A stretch of DNA of 64,000 bases, from contig OY970377.1 in NCBI GenBank assembly GCA_963718775.1, forward strand, positions 2,604,001 through 2,668,000, in the 5' to 3' direction. The notes below the pieces were generated by a model that had not been told where the DNA came from, searched no databases, and saw only the letters and a program-made list of their open reading frames with translations. The first letter of the stretch is position 1, and every line of letters starts with the position of its first letter. The stretch is from VRUE01 sp963718775. Lineage in GTDB: Bacteria; Actinomycetota; Thermoleophilia; Solirubrobacterales; 70-9. Below, piece by piece: positions 30,444 through 41,659 of this stretch. The position numbers were made by a program, and so were the translations under genes.

Positions 30444-30450
30444 ACGACGG

Positions 30451-30788
30451 TCAGCTGGCGGTGCGTTGCTGCTCCTCGACCGTCAGCTCGGCGGTCGGGA
30501 AGGCCTCGAGGCGCTCGTCGGGGATCGGCTCGCCGCTCTGGATCGAGACGCCGTAGGTGCCGGCGCCGAGTCGCACCTCGGCGCGCTCGACGGCGGCGAG
30601 CCGCCTCTGCAGGTCCTGGAGCCGGCCGGCGTCGAACTCGTCCTGGTAGAGGCCCTCCGAGTCGATGTCGCCGGGCTCGACCCGGCCGTCAGCCTCTTCG
30701 GGGCCGCCGCGCTGCGATCGCCGGCGATCTCTTGCTCGATCTGCTCGCGCTCACGGGCAAGCAGCTCTCTGGCGCGCTCCGGCTTCAC
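30451..30788 (-). CDS. TraR/DksA-like protein without zinc-finger cysteines, one frameshift
   Basis: The N-terminal coiled coil reads MKPERARELLAREREQIEQE. After a break near 30690 it continues LYQDEFDAGRLQDLQRRLAAVERAEVRLGAGTYGVSIQSGEPIP. The GTYG-x-SG-PIP-ERLEA pattern is that of the DksA/TraR finger, but the four cysteines are replaced (VSIQSG, TAELT). Such cysteine-free versions are frequent in actinobacteria and may bind RNA polymerase without zinc. It is convergent with NhaA, with seven bases between the stops. Confidence 0.65.
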
Positions 30789-30888
30789 GGAGCAACCGTA
30801 ACGCCTTTTTCCTCCGTGCCAGCCAAAAGCGCTGCGGCTGCGGTGCGCTATCCTGTTCGAAGACTAACTACAGAAATTGGACTTAGAT

Positions 30889-33172
<2,284 letters not shown>

Positions 33173-33192
<20 letters not shown>

Positions 33193-33509
33193 CTGCTCGC
33201 CGGTGCCGCCGGAGCTGCGGGCGGCCGCCGAGCCTGCTCGAGCGCCGCTGGACGCTGGCGACGATCTACGCCTGCTCCAGCGGCGCCGTCACGCTTCAAC
33301 GAGTTCCGCCAGTCCCTCCCCGGCGTCTCGCCGACGACCCTCTCCGACCGCCTCGAGCAGCTCGAGGCCGCCCGGATCGTCGAGCGGCGCCTGGTGCCGG
33401 GCCGCCCCCGCACACCGAGTACGTCCTCACCCACCACGGCGAGCGCCTAGCCCTCGCCGTCGCTGGCCTGCTCGAGAAAGGCGTGGGGGACGAGGCGCGA
33501 GTGCCTTAG
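33173..33509 (+). CDS. HxlR-type winged-helix regulator, frameshifted
   Basis: The reading is CSPVPPELRAAA, then LLERRWTLATIYACSSGAV, FNEFRQSLPGVSPTTLSDRLEQLEAARIVERRLV and TEYVLTHHGERLALAVAGLLE. This is the HxlR pattern, including the N-terminal Cys and the RWT block. Breaks occur near 33230, 33293 and 33412. The likely GTG start at 33173 overlaps the end of lon. HxlR proteins often sense redox or aldehydes; the target is unknown. Confidence 0.6.
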
Positions 33510-34109
33510 TCAGCGCTGCGAGTAAGTGCCCAACGTCGCAGCGTCGAACGTCTCGTACGTCCTCCGCGCATGCCCACTGCTAGTGAGGTTGCCCCGAACG
33601 CCAATGTTGTTCCAGTACCCACCGGTGAGTGCGCCCTTAGTGATGCGAAGCGATGTTGCCCCCTTGCGGGGTTGTTCATCGCTGGGCTGGCGTGGCTCGA
33701 AGTCATAGAAGAGAAGTAGAAGGTCGTCCCCGTAACGATCCTCTCCAAGCACAGTAGTAGTGGCCTTCGACTCTCCATCCTCGAACAGCAATCTTGCGTT
33801 GATGGTTGAAGCCGTCTGGCGAATTCTCAGGTAGCTAGGTTTCGTATCCATGGTGGTGCCAGGTGGGCCTGCTTGGGGCGCTAGAAGCATCTTCCACGTA
33901 CCTTGCAGTCTCGGTGGTCTCCCCGGCAGCGGCAGCAATCGCCAGAAAAACTTCTCATATGACCAAGCCAAGATGAGCACTGCGGTAATTGCCTTGCCAA
34001 CGTCTCCTAGGTTCGGCAGCGCCGGGTTGTGAGTGCGAATTGCTGCTGCTACGAAAAGGGCGACAATCCCGAGTACAACAATCGACTGAATAACAATCCG
34101 GCTTTTCAT
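33510..34109 (-). CDS. Cap15-like protein: two membrane helices plus a beta-barrel
   Basis: 199 residues from ATG 34109. Membrane helices span about residues 5-24 (VIQSIVVLGIVALFVAAAI) and 38-57 (VGKAITAVLILAWSYEKFFW). The rest is beta-rich: RLQGTWKMLLAP, YLRIRQTASTINARLLFEDGES, DDLLLLFYDFEPRQP, HxG-like KGATSLRI and GALTGGYWNNIGVRGNLT. This order matches the SMODS-associated 2TM beta-strand-rich effectors (Cap15), which bind cyclic dinucleotides in CBASS phage defence. No CD-NTase is adjacent. The DNA is visibly less GC-rich than its neighbours, which suggests transfer. Assignment is by topology and motif spacing, so moderate confidence. Confidence 0.55.
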   Translation of the reverse strand: MKSRIVIQSIVVLGIVALFVAAAIRTHNPALPNLGDVGKAITAVLILAWSYEKFFWRLLPLPGRPPRLQGTWKMLLAPQAGPPGTTMDTKPSYLRIRQTASTINARLLFEDGESKATTTVLGEDRYGDDLLLLFYDFEPRQPSDEQPRKGATSLRITKGALTGGYWNNIGVRGNLTSSGHARRTYETFDAATLGTYSQR

Positions 34110-34182
34110 ATGCAGCAATATAGTTGACCGAATCGGAAGTGATGTCGCTGCGACCCCTCGAGACGCCGTTAGACGCCTGCCG

Positions 34183-34208
34183 GTTTTCAAGGCCCGAAGG
34201 TCGGGTAC
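34183..34208 (+). promoter_or_regulatory. Candidate SigB/SigF-type promoter upstream of the RsbW-like gene
   Basis: GTTT at 34183-34186 and GGGTAC at 34203-34208 with 16 bases between fit the actinobacterial SigB/SigF consensus (GTTT, about 15 bases, GGGTA). It points at the RsbW-like gene, a typical autoregulated target of such sigma factors. Confidence 0.5.
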
Positions 34209-34282
34209 TGCTTCGAGAGTGGATACCCGCTTTTAAGTAGGGGCGAGGTCTCAGTCCACGACCCTCGATGGCCGGAGGACTC

Positions 34283-34696
34283 ATGCAGGAGCAGGACGCC
34301 GACCTATTCATCAAGTTGCCCGCGCGATCCGAGAACCTCTCGGTGATTCGGCACGCCGTCGGCAACGTGGCGCGGCAGCACGGGATGGGGGCGGACGGCA
34401 TCGCCGACCTGCAGATCGTCGTCACCGAGGCCTGCTCGAACGTCGTCGTTCACGCCTACTGCGACCGGCCGAGGGGGGCGCTGGAGGTCGAAGCCAACTG
34501 CGAGGCCAGTGATTTCGGCGTCGCGGTTCGCGACTACGGCAGGGGCTTCCGGGCGGCGACGCACGAGACGGAGGGCCTGCGGCTGGGCCTGGCGCTGATC
34601 TCGACGATCGCCCCCAGCTTCGACGTCGCCGAGCGCCACGAGGGCGGCGTCGAGGTCAACATGCGCCTGCCGTTCCCTCGCTCGCCCGATCCGTAG
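34283..34696 (+). CDS. RsbW-like serine kinase / anti-sigma factor
   Basis: 137 residues. The start at 34283 is preferred to 34268 because GGAGG lies four bases ahead. The HATPase fold is clear: LQIVVTEACSNVVVHAY holds the N-box Glu and Asn, VRDYGRGF is the G1 box, and LGLALISTIA is the G2 box. These proteins phosphorylate an anti-anti-sigma factor and sequester a SigB/SigF-type sigma. No sigma or antagonist gene is adjacent. A SigB-type promoter lies 75 bases upstream. Confidence 0.75.
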   Translation: MQEQDADLFIKLPARSENLSVIRHAVGNVARQHGMGADGIADLQIVVTEACSNVVVHAYCDRPRGALEVEANCEASDFGVAVRDYGRGFRAATHETEGLRLGLALISTIAPSFDVAERHEGGVEVNMRLPFPRSPDP

Positions 34697-34711
34697 GGCG
34701 ACCGTCCGCGG

Positions 34712-35656
34712 TCAGGCGGTCTTCGGGCCCTTGGGCTCGCTGCGCGGCTCGAGCTGTATTTCGTGCTCGGCCTCCGGGCGCCCCTCCTCGATCTCGACGC
34801 TGCGCTCGATCTCGGCGTTTAGCTGGTGGCCGAAGAGGATCGCCAGGTTGCTGATCCAGAACCAGACCAGCAGGGCGATCAGGCCGCCGAGCGTGCCGTA
34901 GGTCTTGTCGTAGGAGCCGAAGTTGGCGACGTAGAAGGCGAAGGCGGCCGAGGTGACTGCCCAGACGACGATCGCCACCAAGCTGCCGGGCGTCACCCAT
35001 CTGAAGCCGCGCAGCTTCACGTTCGGCGAGGCGTAGTAGAGGACCGCGACCATGAGCAGGAAGACCGCCACCATCGCCGGCCACTTGGCGATGTTCCAGA
35101 TGCTGACCGCGGTGTCGCCGAGGCCGACCGGGCCCGCCACGGCGTCGACCACCGGCCCGGTCAGGACCAGGGCCAAGGCGAGGATCGCCATCAGGACGAT
35201 CATCGCCAGGGTGACGAGAAGTTGAAGTGGGCGCAGCTTCCAGAACGGTCGTCCCTCCGGCGTCTCATAGATGACGTTGGAGGCGCGGATGAAGGCGCCG
35301 ACGTAGCCGGAGGCCGACCAGAGGGCAAGCGCCAGCCCCGCGACGAAAGCGAAGCCGGCGGTGCTCTGGCTGGAGGCGATCGATTCGATCGGGCCCGAGA
35401 AGGTGTCAGCAGCGGACTGCGGCCCGATTTCGGTGATGATTTCGGTCAGCGTCGAGGTGGCGCTCTTCGGGTCGCCGACCAAGCCGATCAGCGAGACCAT
35501 CGCGATCAGGGCGGGGAAGAGAGCGAGCAGGCCGTAGTAGGTGAGCGCCGCGGCCCAGTCGCTGAGGTTGTCCTCGATGAACTCGCTCGCGGTGCGCTTC
35601 AGGGTGGCGAGGGCGCTCGTATCGCTGCTTGTCTCTGTCGACTCGGGCTCGTTCAT
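34712..35656 (-). CDS. YihY/BrkB-family membrane protein
   Basis: 314 residues, intact, with six membrane segments. The family blocks are DWAAALTYYGLLALFPALIAMVSLIG, GFAFVAGLALALWSASGYV and GLIALLVWFWISNLAILFGHQLNAE. The acidic C-terminal tail is cytoplasmic. The transport or structural role of this family is not settled. It is convergent with the RsbW-like gene, 15 bases apart. Confidence 0.8.
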   Translation of the reverse strand: MNEPESTETSSDTSALATLKRTASEFIEDNLSDWAAALTYYGLLALFPALIAMVSLIGLVGDPKSATSTLTEIITEIGPQSAADTFSGPIESIASSQSTAGFAFVAGLALALWSASGYVGAFIRASNVIYETPEGRPFWKLRPLQLLVTLAMIVLMAILALALVLTGPVVDAVAGPVGLGDTAVSIWNIAKWPAMVAVFLLMVAVLYYASPNVKLRGFRWVTPGSLVAIVVWAVTSAAFAFYVANFGSYDKTYGTLGGLIALLVWFWISNLAILFGHQLNAEIERSVEIEEGRPEAEHEIQLEPRSEPKGPKTA

Positions 35657-35761
35657 CGCGCGATCTGCCCAGGTCTACCCGCTATGCGACCGCAACGCAC
35701 CCTCACGGGCATCCGGGGATCATTCGGTACGTGACGATCGACGAGCAGGGTCGCGGTTGAG

Positions 35762-36634
35762 ATGGACAGCCCGTTGCTGGCCTCGATCGCGCTGCCGATC
35801 GCGATCGCCACGATCATGTGCAGCCTCGGCCTGGCGCTGACCCCGGCCGACTTCCGCCGTGTTCTCGTCGCCCCGCGCGGGGTCGTGATCGGGATGCTCA
35901 ACCTGGCGCTGATATCGCCATTGCTCGCCTTCGTGATGGCTGAGCTCTTCGACCTGCCGCCGGAGCTCGCCGTCGGCCTCGTCCTGCTCGGGTCCTCGCC
36001 CGGCGGCATGATGGCCAACATGCTGACCCACCTGGCGCGTGGCGACACGGCGCTCTCGGTGACGATGACGGCGATCAGCAGCGTCGCCTCGGTGATTACG
36101 GTGCCGCTCTTCCTCAGCCTCTCTTCGGAGCACTTCGGCGCCGGGTCGCTGGGCGAGGTCAGCATGCCCGGCGTGGTCGCGCTTGTCTTCACGATCACGC
36201 TGATCCCGGTCGCGATCGGCATGACGCTGCGGCGGCGCTGGCCGGAGCGAGTCGCCGTCGCCTATCCGCGGGTGCGCGCGGCCTCATTGGGCCTCTTCGC
36301 GATCGTCGTCCTCGGGGCGATCGTCAGCGAGTACGACACCGTCGCCGAGAACGCCGCCGAAATGGCCGGTGCCGCGCTGGCCCTGAACCTCGCGGCGATG
36401 ACGATCAGCTTCGCGATCTCGAGGCTGGCCCGTCTCGACAGCCGCCAGTCGACCGCGATCGCCCTCGAGCTCGGCATCCACAACTCGACCCTGGCGATCG
36501 CCGTCGGCGCCTCGCTCGCCACCGAGCTGACCATCCCCGCAGCCGTCTACAGCTCCTTCATGCTCTTCACCGGCGGCCTCTTCGCCTGGACGATGAGCCG
36601 CCGCAACGTTGTCCTCGTGGCTGGGGTCTCTTGA
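35762..36634 (+). CDS. Bile acid:sodium symporter (BASS) family transporter
   Basis: 290 residues with about ten membrane helices. The two crossing-helix motifs are LLGSSPGGMMANMLTHLARGD and LELGIHNSTLAIAVG, which hold the sodium sites of BASS proteins. Relatives move organic anions such as pyruvate, pantoate or bile acids. Its TGA overlaps a TTG that can start the lipoprotein gene. Confidence 0.75.
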   Translation: MDSPLLASIALPIAIATIMCSLGLALTPADFRRVLVAPRGVVIGMLNLALISPLLAFVMAELFDLPPELAVGLVLLGSSPGGMMANMLTHLARGDTALSVTMTAISSVASVITVPLFLSLSSEHFGAGSLGEVSMPGVVALVFTITLIPVAIGMTLRRRWPERVAVAYPRVRAASLGLFAIVVLGAIVSEYDTVAENAAEMAGAALALNLAAMTISFAISRLARLDSRQSTAIALELGIHNSTLAIAVGASLATELTIPAAVYSSFMLFTGGLFAWTMSRRNVVLVAGVS

Positions 36635-37113
36635 TCGCGATGATTGCTCGGGTGTCGCGTCAGGTAGGAGTCACGCTGGCCCTCCTAGTCGCGGCTGTGT
36701 CGTTGCTTGCCCTGGTCGCCGGCTGCGGCAGCAACACGGATGCGACTGACTCCAGCACGCAGCGCCAGGTGATCGAACGCTCGCCGCCGAAGAACACGGA
36801 CAGGAAGCCGACTGCGCCAACGGTCGCCCGGTCGCACTGCCCATCTGGGCTATCCGACTGCCGCGCGACCGAGGGCTTGATCACCTTTGTCGAGCGGGTC
36901 GACCCCGACGGCGACGGCGATGTCCACTTCGTCGTCATCGACTCGCAGGGCATCACCCTGCCGGGCCTGACCGCGATCGACGTCAACAAGGAGCTTCGTC
37001 CTCACCCGCTTCCCGGATTGGGGGACACGATCAGCGCCGCCGGTCCGGTCCAGACCGGCTCCTACGGCCAGAGTCAGATCCACGCGATCGAGCTGCACGT
37101 CGCCGGGCAGTAG
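36631..37113 (+). CDS. Hypothetical lipoprotein
   Basis: The signal LALLVAAVSLLALVAGC ends in a lipobox with Cys at the cleavage site. The mature part has a flexible Ser/Pro-rich stretch, two cysteines (HCPSGLSDC) and a compact beta domain (LITFVERVDPDGDGDVHFVVID, LPGLTAIDVNKELRP, GDTISAAGPVQTG) with an OB-fold look. The function is unknown. TTG 36631 overlaps the transporter stop; ATG 36640 is the alternative. Confidence 0.55.
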   Translation: MIAMIARVSRQVGVTLALLVAAVSLLALVAGCGSNTDATDSSTQRQVIERSPPKNTDRKPTAPTVARSHCPSGLSDCRATEGLITFVERVDPDGDGDVHFVVIDSQGITLPGLTAIDVNKELRPHPLPGLGDTISAAGPVQTGSYGQSQIHAIELHVAGQ

Positions 37114-37148
37114 GGTCGCCACACACGGGTTCACTCAGGAGGATTGAT

Positions 37149-38183
37149 TTGAACGGTTCAGCTGCAGAGACGAAGACGGTTTTGGTCAGCGGTGGCTCGG
37201 GATACCTCGGGGGCTGGTGCGTGGTCGAGTTGCTGCGTCGCGGTTACCGGGTGCGCACGACGGTGCGAGATCTCGCTCGTGAGGCCGAGGTCAGGGCGAG
37301 GGTCGCGCCGCAGGCCGAGGCCGGCGACCGCCTCACCGTGCTGGCCGCGGATCTGGGCAGCGACGATGGCTGGACGCAGGCGGTGCAGGGTTGCGACTAC
37401 GTCCTGCACGTCGCCTCGCCGTTCCCGCCGGTGCAGCCGCAGGACCCCGACGAGCTGATCGTGCCGGCGCGTGAAGGGACGCTGCGGGTGCTGCGCGCCG
37501 CCCTCGATGCCGGGGTCGACCGTGTCGTCGTCACCTCCTCGGTGGCCGCGGTCGGCGGCAGCACCAGCCACTCGGACGTGCCGCTCGACGAGCAGAGCTG
37601 GACCGACGCCGACAACCCCAAGCTGACGCCGTACACGCGCTCGAAGACGATTGCCGAGCGGGCCGCCTGGGACCTCGTCAAAGAGCGGGGCGAGGTCGAG
37701 AAGCTCGCCGTCGTCAACCCCGGCGCGATCCTTGGCCCGGTATTGAGTGACGACCGTTCTTACTCACTCGAACTGATCGAGAGGCTACTCAAAGGAATCC
37801 CTGGCACGCCGCGGATCGGCTTCAGCGTCGTCGACGTGCGCGATGTCGCCGATCTGCACATCCTCGCGATGACCGATCCGGCTGCCGGAGGCGAGCGCTT
37901 CATCGCCGTCGCCGAGTTCCGCTGGATGTCGGAAGTCGCGGCGGTGCTGCGCGACCGGCTCGGGCCGGCGGCCGCGAAGGTGCCGAAGCGAAGCGTCCCC
38001 GGCTTCGTCGTGCGGGCGATGGGGATCTTCGACCCCGGTATCCGCTCGGTCGTCAGCCAGCTCGGCCGCCGGGTCGAGATGTCGAGCGAGAAGGCGAAGA
38101 CGAAGCTCGGCTGGTCGCCTCGCCCGGTCGACGAGACAGTTGTCGATTGCGCCCAGAGCCTCGTCGATGAGAAGGTGGTCTAG
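37149..38183 (+). CDS. NAD-dependent epimerase/dihydroflavonol-reductase-like oxidoreductase
   Basis: 344 residues. TTG 37149 is chosen because AGGAGG sits about six bases upstream. The site VLVSGGSGYLGGWCVVELL binds the dinucleotide; VVVTSSVAAVGG and the YTRSK motif (Tyr-x-x-x-Lys) complete the extended-SDR active site. VVNPGAILGPVL follows the family. It probably reduces or oxidises a hydroxy-ketone; the substrate is unknown. The formate dehydrogenase gene starts two bases after the stop. Confidence 0.75.
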   Translation: MNGSAAETKTVLVSGGSGYLGGWCVVELLRRGYRVRTTVRDLAREAEVRARVAPQAEAGDRLTVLAADLGSDDGWTQAVQGCDYVLHVASPFPPVQPQDPDELIVPAREGTLRVLRAALDAGVDRVVVTSSVAAVGGSTSHSDVPLDEQSWTDADNPKLTPYTRSKTIAERAAWDLVKERGEVEKLAVVNPGAILGPVLSDDRSYSLELIERLLKGIPGTPRIGFSVVDVRDVADLHILAMTDPAAGGERFIAVAEFRWMSEVAAVLRDRLGPAAAKVPKRSVPGFVVRAMGIFDPGIRSVVSQLGRRVEMSSEKAKTKLGWSPRPVDETVVDCAQSLVDEKVV

Positions 38184-38185
38184 CG

Positions 38186-39388
38186 ATGGCCAACGTCCTC
38201 TGCGTTCTCTATGACGATCCGGTCGACGGCTACCCGCCGAGCTACGCGCGCGACGAGGTGCCGACGATCGAGCGCTACCACGATGGCCAGAGCACGCCGA
38301 CGCCGCAGGCGCTCGGCTTCAAGCCCGGCGAGCTGGTCGGCAGCGTCTCGGGGGAGTTGGGGCTGCGCGCCTTCCTGGAGCAGCGCGGGCACAAGTTGAT
38401 CGTCACCTCCGACAAGGATGGGCCAGGCTCGGTCTTCGAGCGCGAGCTGCCCGAGGCCGAGGTCGTCATCTCCCAGCCTTTCTGGCCCGCCTACCTGACC
38501 GCCGAGCGGATCGCCAAGGCGCCGAACCTGAAGCTGGCGTTGACCGCCGGCATCGGCTCAGACCACGTCGACCTGCAGGCGGCGATCGAGCGCGGCCTGA
38601 CCGTCGCCGAGGTGACCTACTCGAACAGCATCAGCGTCGCCGAGCACGTCGTGATGATGATCCTCGGCCTGGTCCGCAACTACATCCCCTCCTACCAGGT
38701 GGTCGTCGAGGGTGGCTGGAACATCGCCGACTGCGCCGCGCGCTCCTACGACCTCGAGGGCATGCAGGTCGGCACGGTCGCCGCCGGGCGGATCGGCTCG
38801 GCGGTCCTGCGCCGGCTGAAGCCGTTCGAGGTCGGTCTGCACTACACCGATCGGCACCGCCTGCCGCCCGAGGTCGAGGAGGAGCTCGGCGTCACCTTCC
38901 ATCCCGACGTCGAGTCGATGGTCGAGGTCTGCGACGTGGTGACGATCAACGCGCCGCTGCACCCGGAGACCGAGAACCTCTTCGATGCGGAGCTGCTCGC
39001 CAAGATGAAGCGGGGCTCGTATTTGATCAACACGGCGCGCGGCAAGATCTGCGATCGCGACGCGGTCGCGCGGGCTTGCGAGAGTGGCCAGCTGGCGGGC
39101 TACGCCGGCGACGTCTGGTTCCCGCAGCCGGCGCCCCGAGACCATCCTTGGCGCACGATGCCAAACCACGGCATGACTCCGCACATCTCTGGAACGAGCC
39201 TCTCGGCCCAGGCCCGCTACGCGGCCGGCACCCGCGAGATCCTCGAGTGCTGGTTCGACGAGCGGCCGATTCGCGAGGAGTACCTGATCGTCGACGGCGG
39301 CACCCTCGCCGGCGCCGGCGCGCACTCCTACAGCGAGGGCAACGCGACGGGCGGCTCGGAGGAAGCCGCCCGCTTCAAAAACGGTTAG
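38186..39388 (+). CDS. fdh: NAD-dependent formate dehydrogenase
   Basis: 400 residues, intact. Family signatures are QPFWPAYLTAERIAKAPNLK, YSNSISVAEHVVMMILGLVRN, GTVAAGRIGSAVLRRLKPF and LINTARGKICDRDAV with the catalytic Arg. TPHISGTSLSAQARYAAGTREIL holds the catalytic His. This cofactor-free enzyme of the D-2-hydroxyacid dehydrogenase superfamily oxidises formate to CO2 with NAD. The C-terminal tail (GAHSYSEGNA) is also typical. With the class III alcohol dehydrogenase at 43071 it could complete formaldehyde oxidation. Confidence 0.9.
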   Translation: MANVLCVLYDDPVDGYPPSYARDEVPTIERYHDGQSTPTPQALGFKPGELVGSVSGELGLRAFLEQRGHKLIVTSDKDGPGSVFERELPEAEVVISQPFWPAYLTAERIAKAPNLKLALTAGIGSDHVDLQAAIERGLTVAEVTYSNSISVAEHVVMMILGLVRNYIPSYQVVVEGGWNIADCAARSYDLEGMQVGTVAAGRIGSAVLRRLKPFEVGLHYTDRHRLPPEVEEELGVTFHPDVESMVEVCDVVTINAPLHPETENLFDAELLAKMKRGSYLINTARGKICDRDAVARACESGQLAGYAGDVWFPQPAPRDHPWRTMPNHGMTPHISGTSLSAQARYAAGTREILECWFDERPIREEYLIVDGGTLAGAGAHSYSEGNATGGSEEAARFKNG

Positions 39389-39397
39389 CTCGCCCGT

Positions 39398-39634
39398 CTA
39401 GCTGTGGGCCAGCTCGCGATCGATGATCTCGGCGAGCGAGTCCCGGACGCCGTCGGCGGGAGCGCCAGAGATCCTCGCCGCGGAAGCGGCGCTGCGCACG
39501 TTTTCGGCCGCCCTTAGGGCGTGCCAGTGCGTGTCGAAGGACTCTCCAGCGGTCGCCACGGTGCGTCCGTCGGCGCCGAGCAGGCGCCAGCGCCACTTGC
39601 CAACCAGGTCTTCATAGGCGTCGAATTGGGGCAT
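39398..39634 (-). CDS. Small DUF1508/UPF0339-like protein under a LexA box
   Basis: 78 residues: FDAYEDLVGKWRWRLLGADGRTVATAGESFDTHWHALRAAENVRSAA. The W-WRL-ADGR-VATAGE-F pattern resembles the YegP/DUF1508 repeat, a small fold of unknown function. A perfect palindrome CGAACATATGTTCG lies 22 bases ahead of ATG 39634, so SOS control is likely. A start further upstream is excluded by the position of the box. Confidence 0.65.
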   Translation of the reverse strand: MPQFDAYEDLVGKWRWRLLGADGRTVATAGESFDTHWHALRAAENVRSAASAARISGAPADGVRDSLAEIIDRELAHS

Positions 39635-39656
39635 CTTCGTCTCCTCCGATCGATTA

Positions 39657-39670
39657 CGAACATATGTTCG
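39657..39670. promoter_or_regulatory. LexA (SOS) box
   Basis: CGAACATATGTTCG is a perfect 14-base palindrome and matches the Gram-positive LexA operator CGAACrnryGTTCG at every fixed base. It is 22 bases upstream of the reverse-strand gene 39398-39634 and 190 bases from the RHS-like gene on the other side. Confidence 0.75.
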
Positions 39671-39861
39671 CATGGTCAGCGGCGGCAAAAGAGCGGCGGG
39701 TCGATCCACTAAACAACTTTAGGTCGTCCATAAAACTAGGGTGGCGCTGACCTATCTGAAGCATTAGCGTGGCTCCTTGAGTACCGATTAAGAATTTCGG
39801 CGTACAAAAGGGTGCGTCAGCCAGCCTTCCGGCCGACGCTGAACGACAGGGGGAGACGTTC

Positions 39862-41641
39862 ATGCGGGGGATGAGGTTGATCGTTGCGGCGCTGGCCGCT
39901 CTGTTTGCCTTGGGTTGCAGCATTGCCCTGGGAGCGCAGGGCGAATCGGGCGACTCGGCTCAGGATGACGGCGCTTTGAGCATGCCTCCGCAGATCGATC
40001 GCGGCGTTGAAGTCGAAGCAGAGCGGACCGCGGCCTCACAGACGTTTCGCCTCCCCAGCGGCCAGCTCGAAACCAGGCTCTACGAGACCCCGATCAACTA
40101 CCGCGACGCCGATGGCCAATGGAAGCCAATCGGTCAAAGCTTTGAAGAGCTAGACGACGGCAGTCTCAGCAATGGCCCCAACTCCTTCGACGTGAGGCTC
40201 CCCGAGAGCCTTGGCGAGGAACCACTACGCCTCGCGACTGATGGCGGATGGGTCACCACCGAATTGCTCGGCCCCGAACCAGATGACGTGCAGCCCGAAG
40301 GCGCGAGCGCCAGCTACGAGCTGGCAGGCGGCGATACCAGCTTCGAGTTCTCCAATCTCGCCAACGGCATCAAGGAGGACATCGTCATCGACGACCTCTC
40401 TCAGCCGAGCAGGTTCCGCTTCGAGCTCGACGCCTCGAGCGGTCTTGCTCCCACACTGCGCGAAGACGGCGCGATCGTCTTTCGCGACGAGAGCGGCCGA
40501 GCCGTGGTGACCTTGCCGGCGCCTGTCATGAGCGACAGCGCGCCGCAGCCAGCGGTTTCCCATGCGATCCATTATGAGTTGGGGCCAGAGGTCGAAGGTC
40601 GCTGGACGTTGACGGTCGAGGCCGACCGCGACTGGCTTGCGCAGCCAGAGCGAGTTTGGCCGGCTCGGCTGGACCCGACCATGACCGTCGGCCCTGAACT
40701 TGACTGCATCATCGGCGGGAAAAAAGCCCAGACGGGCTGGATCGACTGCGCCGCCTGGGGCCGCAAAGAAGACCTACCACTACGCTGGCGGCTCGGACTC
40801 CCCGGCTTGGACACAGGAAGGGGGCGCCTGGACTCGCAGCATCGAAGCACTGGGTGGCAGCCTTGGTGCCCTTCAAAGTAGCAACGGAGAAATCACCTTC
40901 CAGATCGCCGACATGCACGGCGACACCATTGCCACGGCCGACGACGATCCCGAAGCTACCGAACTGCTCTCAACGCAGCAGTTCGATGAGTACGGCAAAC
41001 CCAAGCAGTCGGGCTTCTTGGAGGGCGGCAGTGCCGAATACGGCTGGCTCGGAGCTGAGGCCCGCCGCACGCAGCTGCCCTCCGGTGTGGTTCAGATGGG
41101 CGCACGCAGTTACGTTCCCGCCCTCGGTCGCTTCCTTTCCCCAGATCCCATCGAAGGTGGCTCCGCCAATGCCTACGAGTACGCTGCCGGCGACCCGATC
41201 AACAACTACGACCTAACGGGCATGCGGGTTACGAGGGCTAAACTCCAACAGCGCCGAAGACAACTCCAACGCGTACGGAGGATCCAAAATGGAGCAAAGC
41301 GGCAGATGACGCGTGCAGCGCGGAATAGCCGTAACACGACCCAATCCACGGCGCGGCTGCGCAAGATCGCGCATAGATCCTTCCAGATGGCTAGAAGCAC
41401 GTTCCAGAAGAACCCCGGATGGGGTGGCGCATGTCAGAAGGCATTTAAGAAAACCAGGTACAGCACAGGTGGACTACCGCCCCTAAGGAGCTTCCATGAC
41501 GCGACTGACGCCTGCGCTGAAGCGGTACGCCATGCTGCAGAAAGGGACACAAGACGAGAAGGCAAAGAAGATCTAGAAGAACGTGGCGAAGGAATCGAAG
41601 AAGCCGAAGAAGGTGCCAAAATCATTGAAGAAGCCTTCTAG
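39862..41641 (+). pseudogene. RHS/YD-repeat protein with the central core missing
   Basis: ATG 39862 gives a signal peptide with a lipobox-like LFALGC, then about 300 residues typical of the N-terminal part of secreted RHS proteins (RLPSGQLETRLYETPINYRDADGQWKPIG, AQTGWIDCAAWG). At about 40760 the frame shifts and the text jumps to the very end of an RHS core: YGWLGAEARRTQLPSGVVQMGARSYVPALGRFLSPDPI and GDPINNYDLTG. About 1,000 residues of YD repeats that normally lie between are absent. A basic C-terminal tip of about 140 residues (toxin position) follows. It may be a real deletion, or repeats collapsed in assembly. Confidence 0.6.
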
Positions 41642-41659
41642 TTGGAGTGAGAGGAGAGA

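Noticed and set aside
30790..30830. Third copy of the 22-base motif near CGCCTTTTTCCTCC
   Set aside because: Only the CTTTTTCCT core agrees; the flanks differ.
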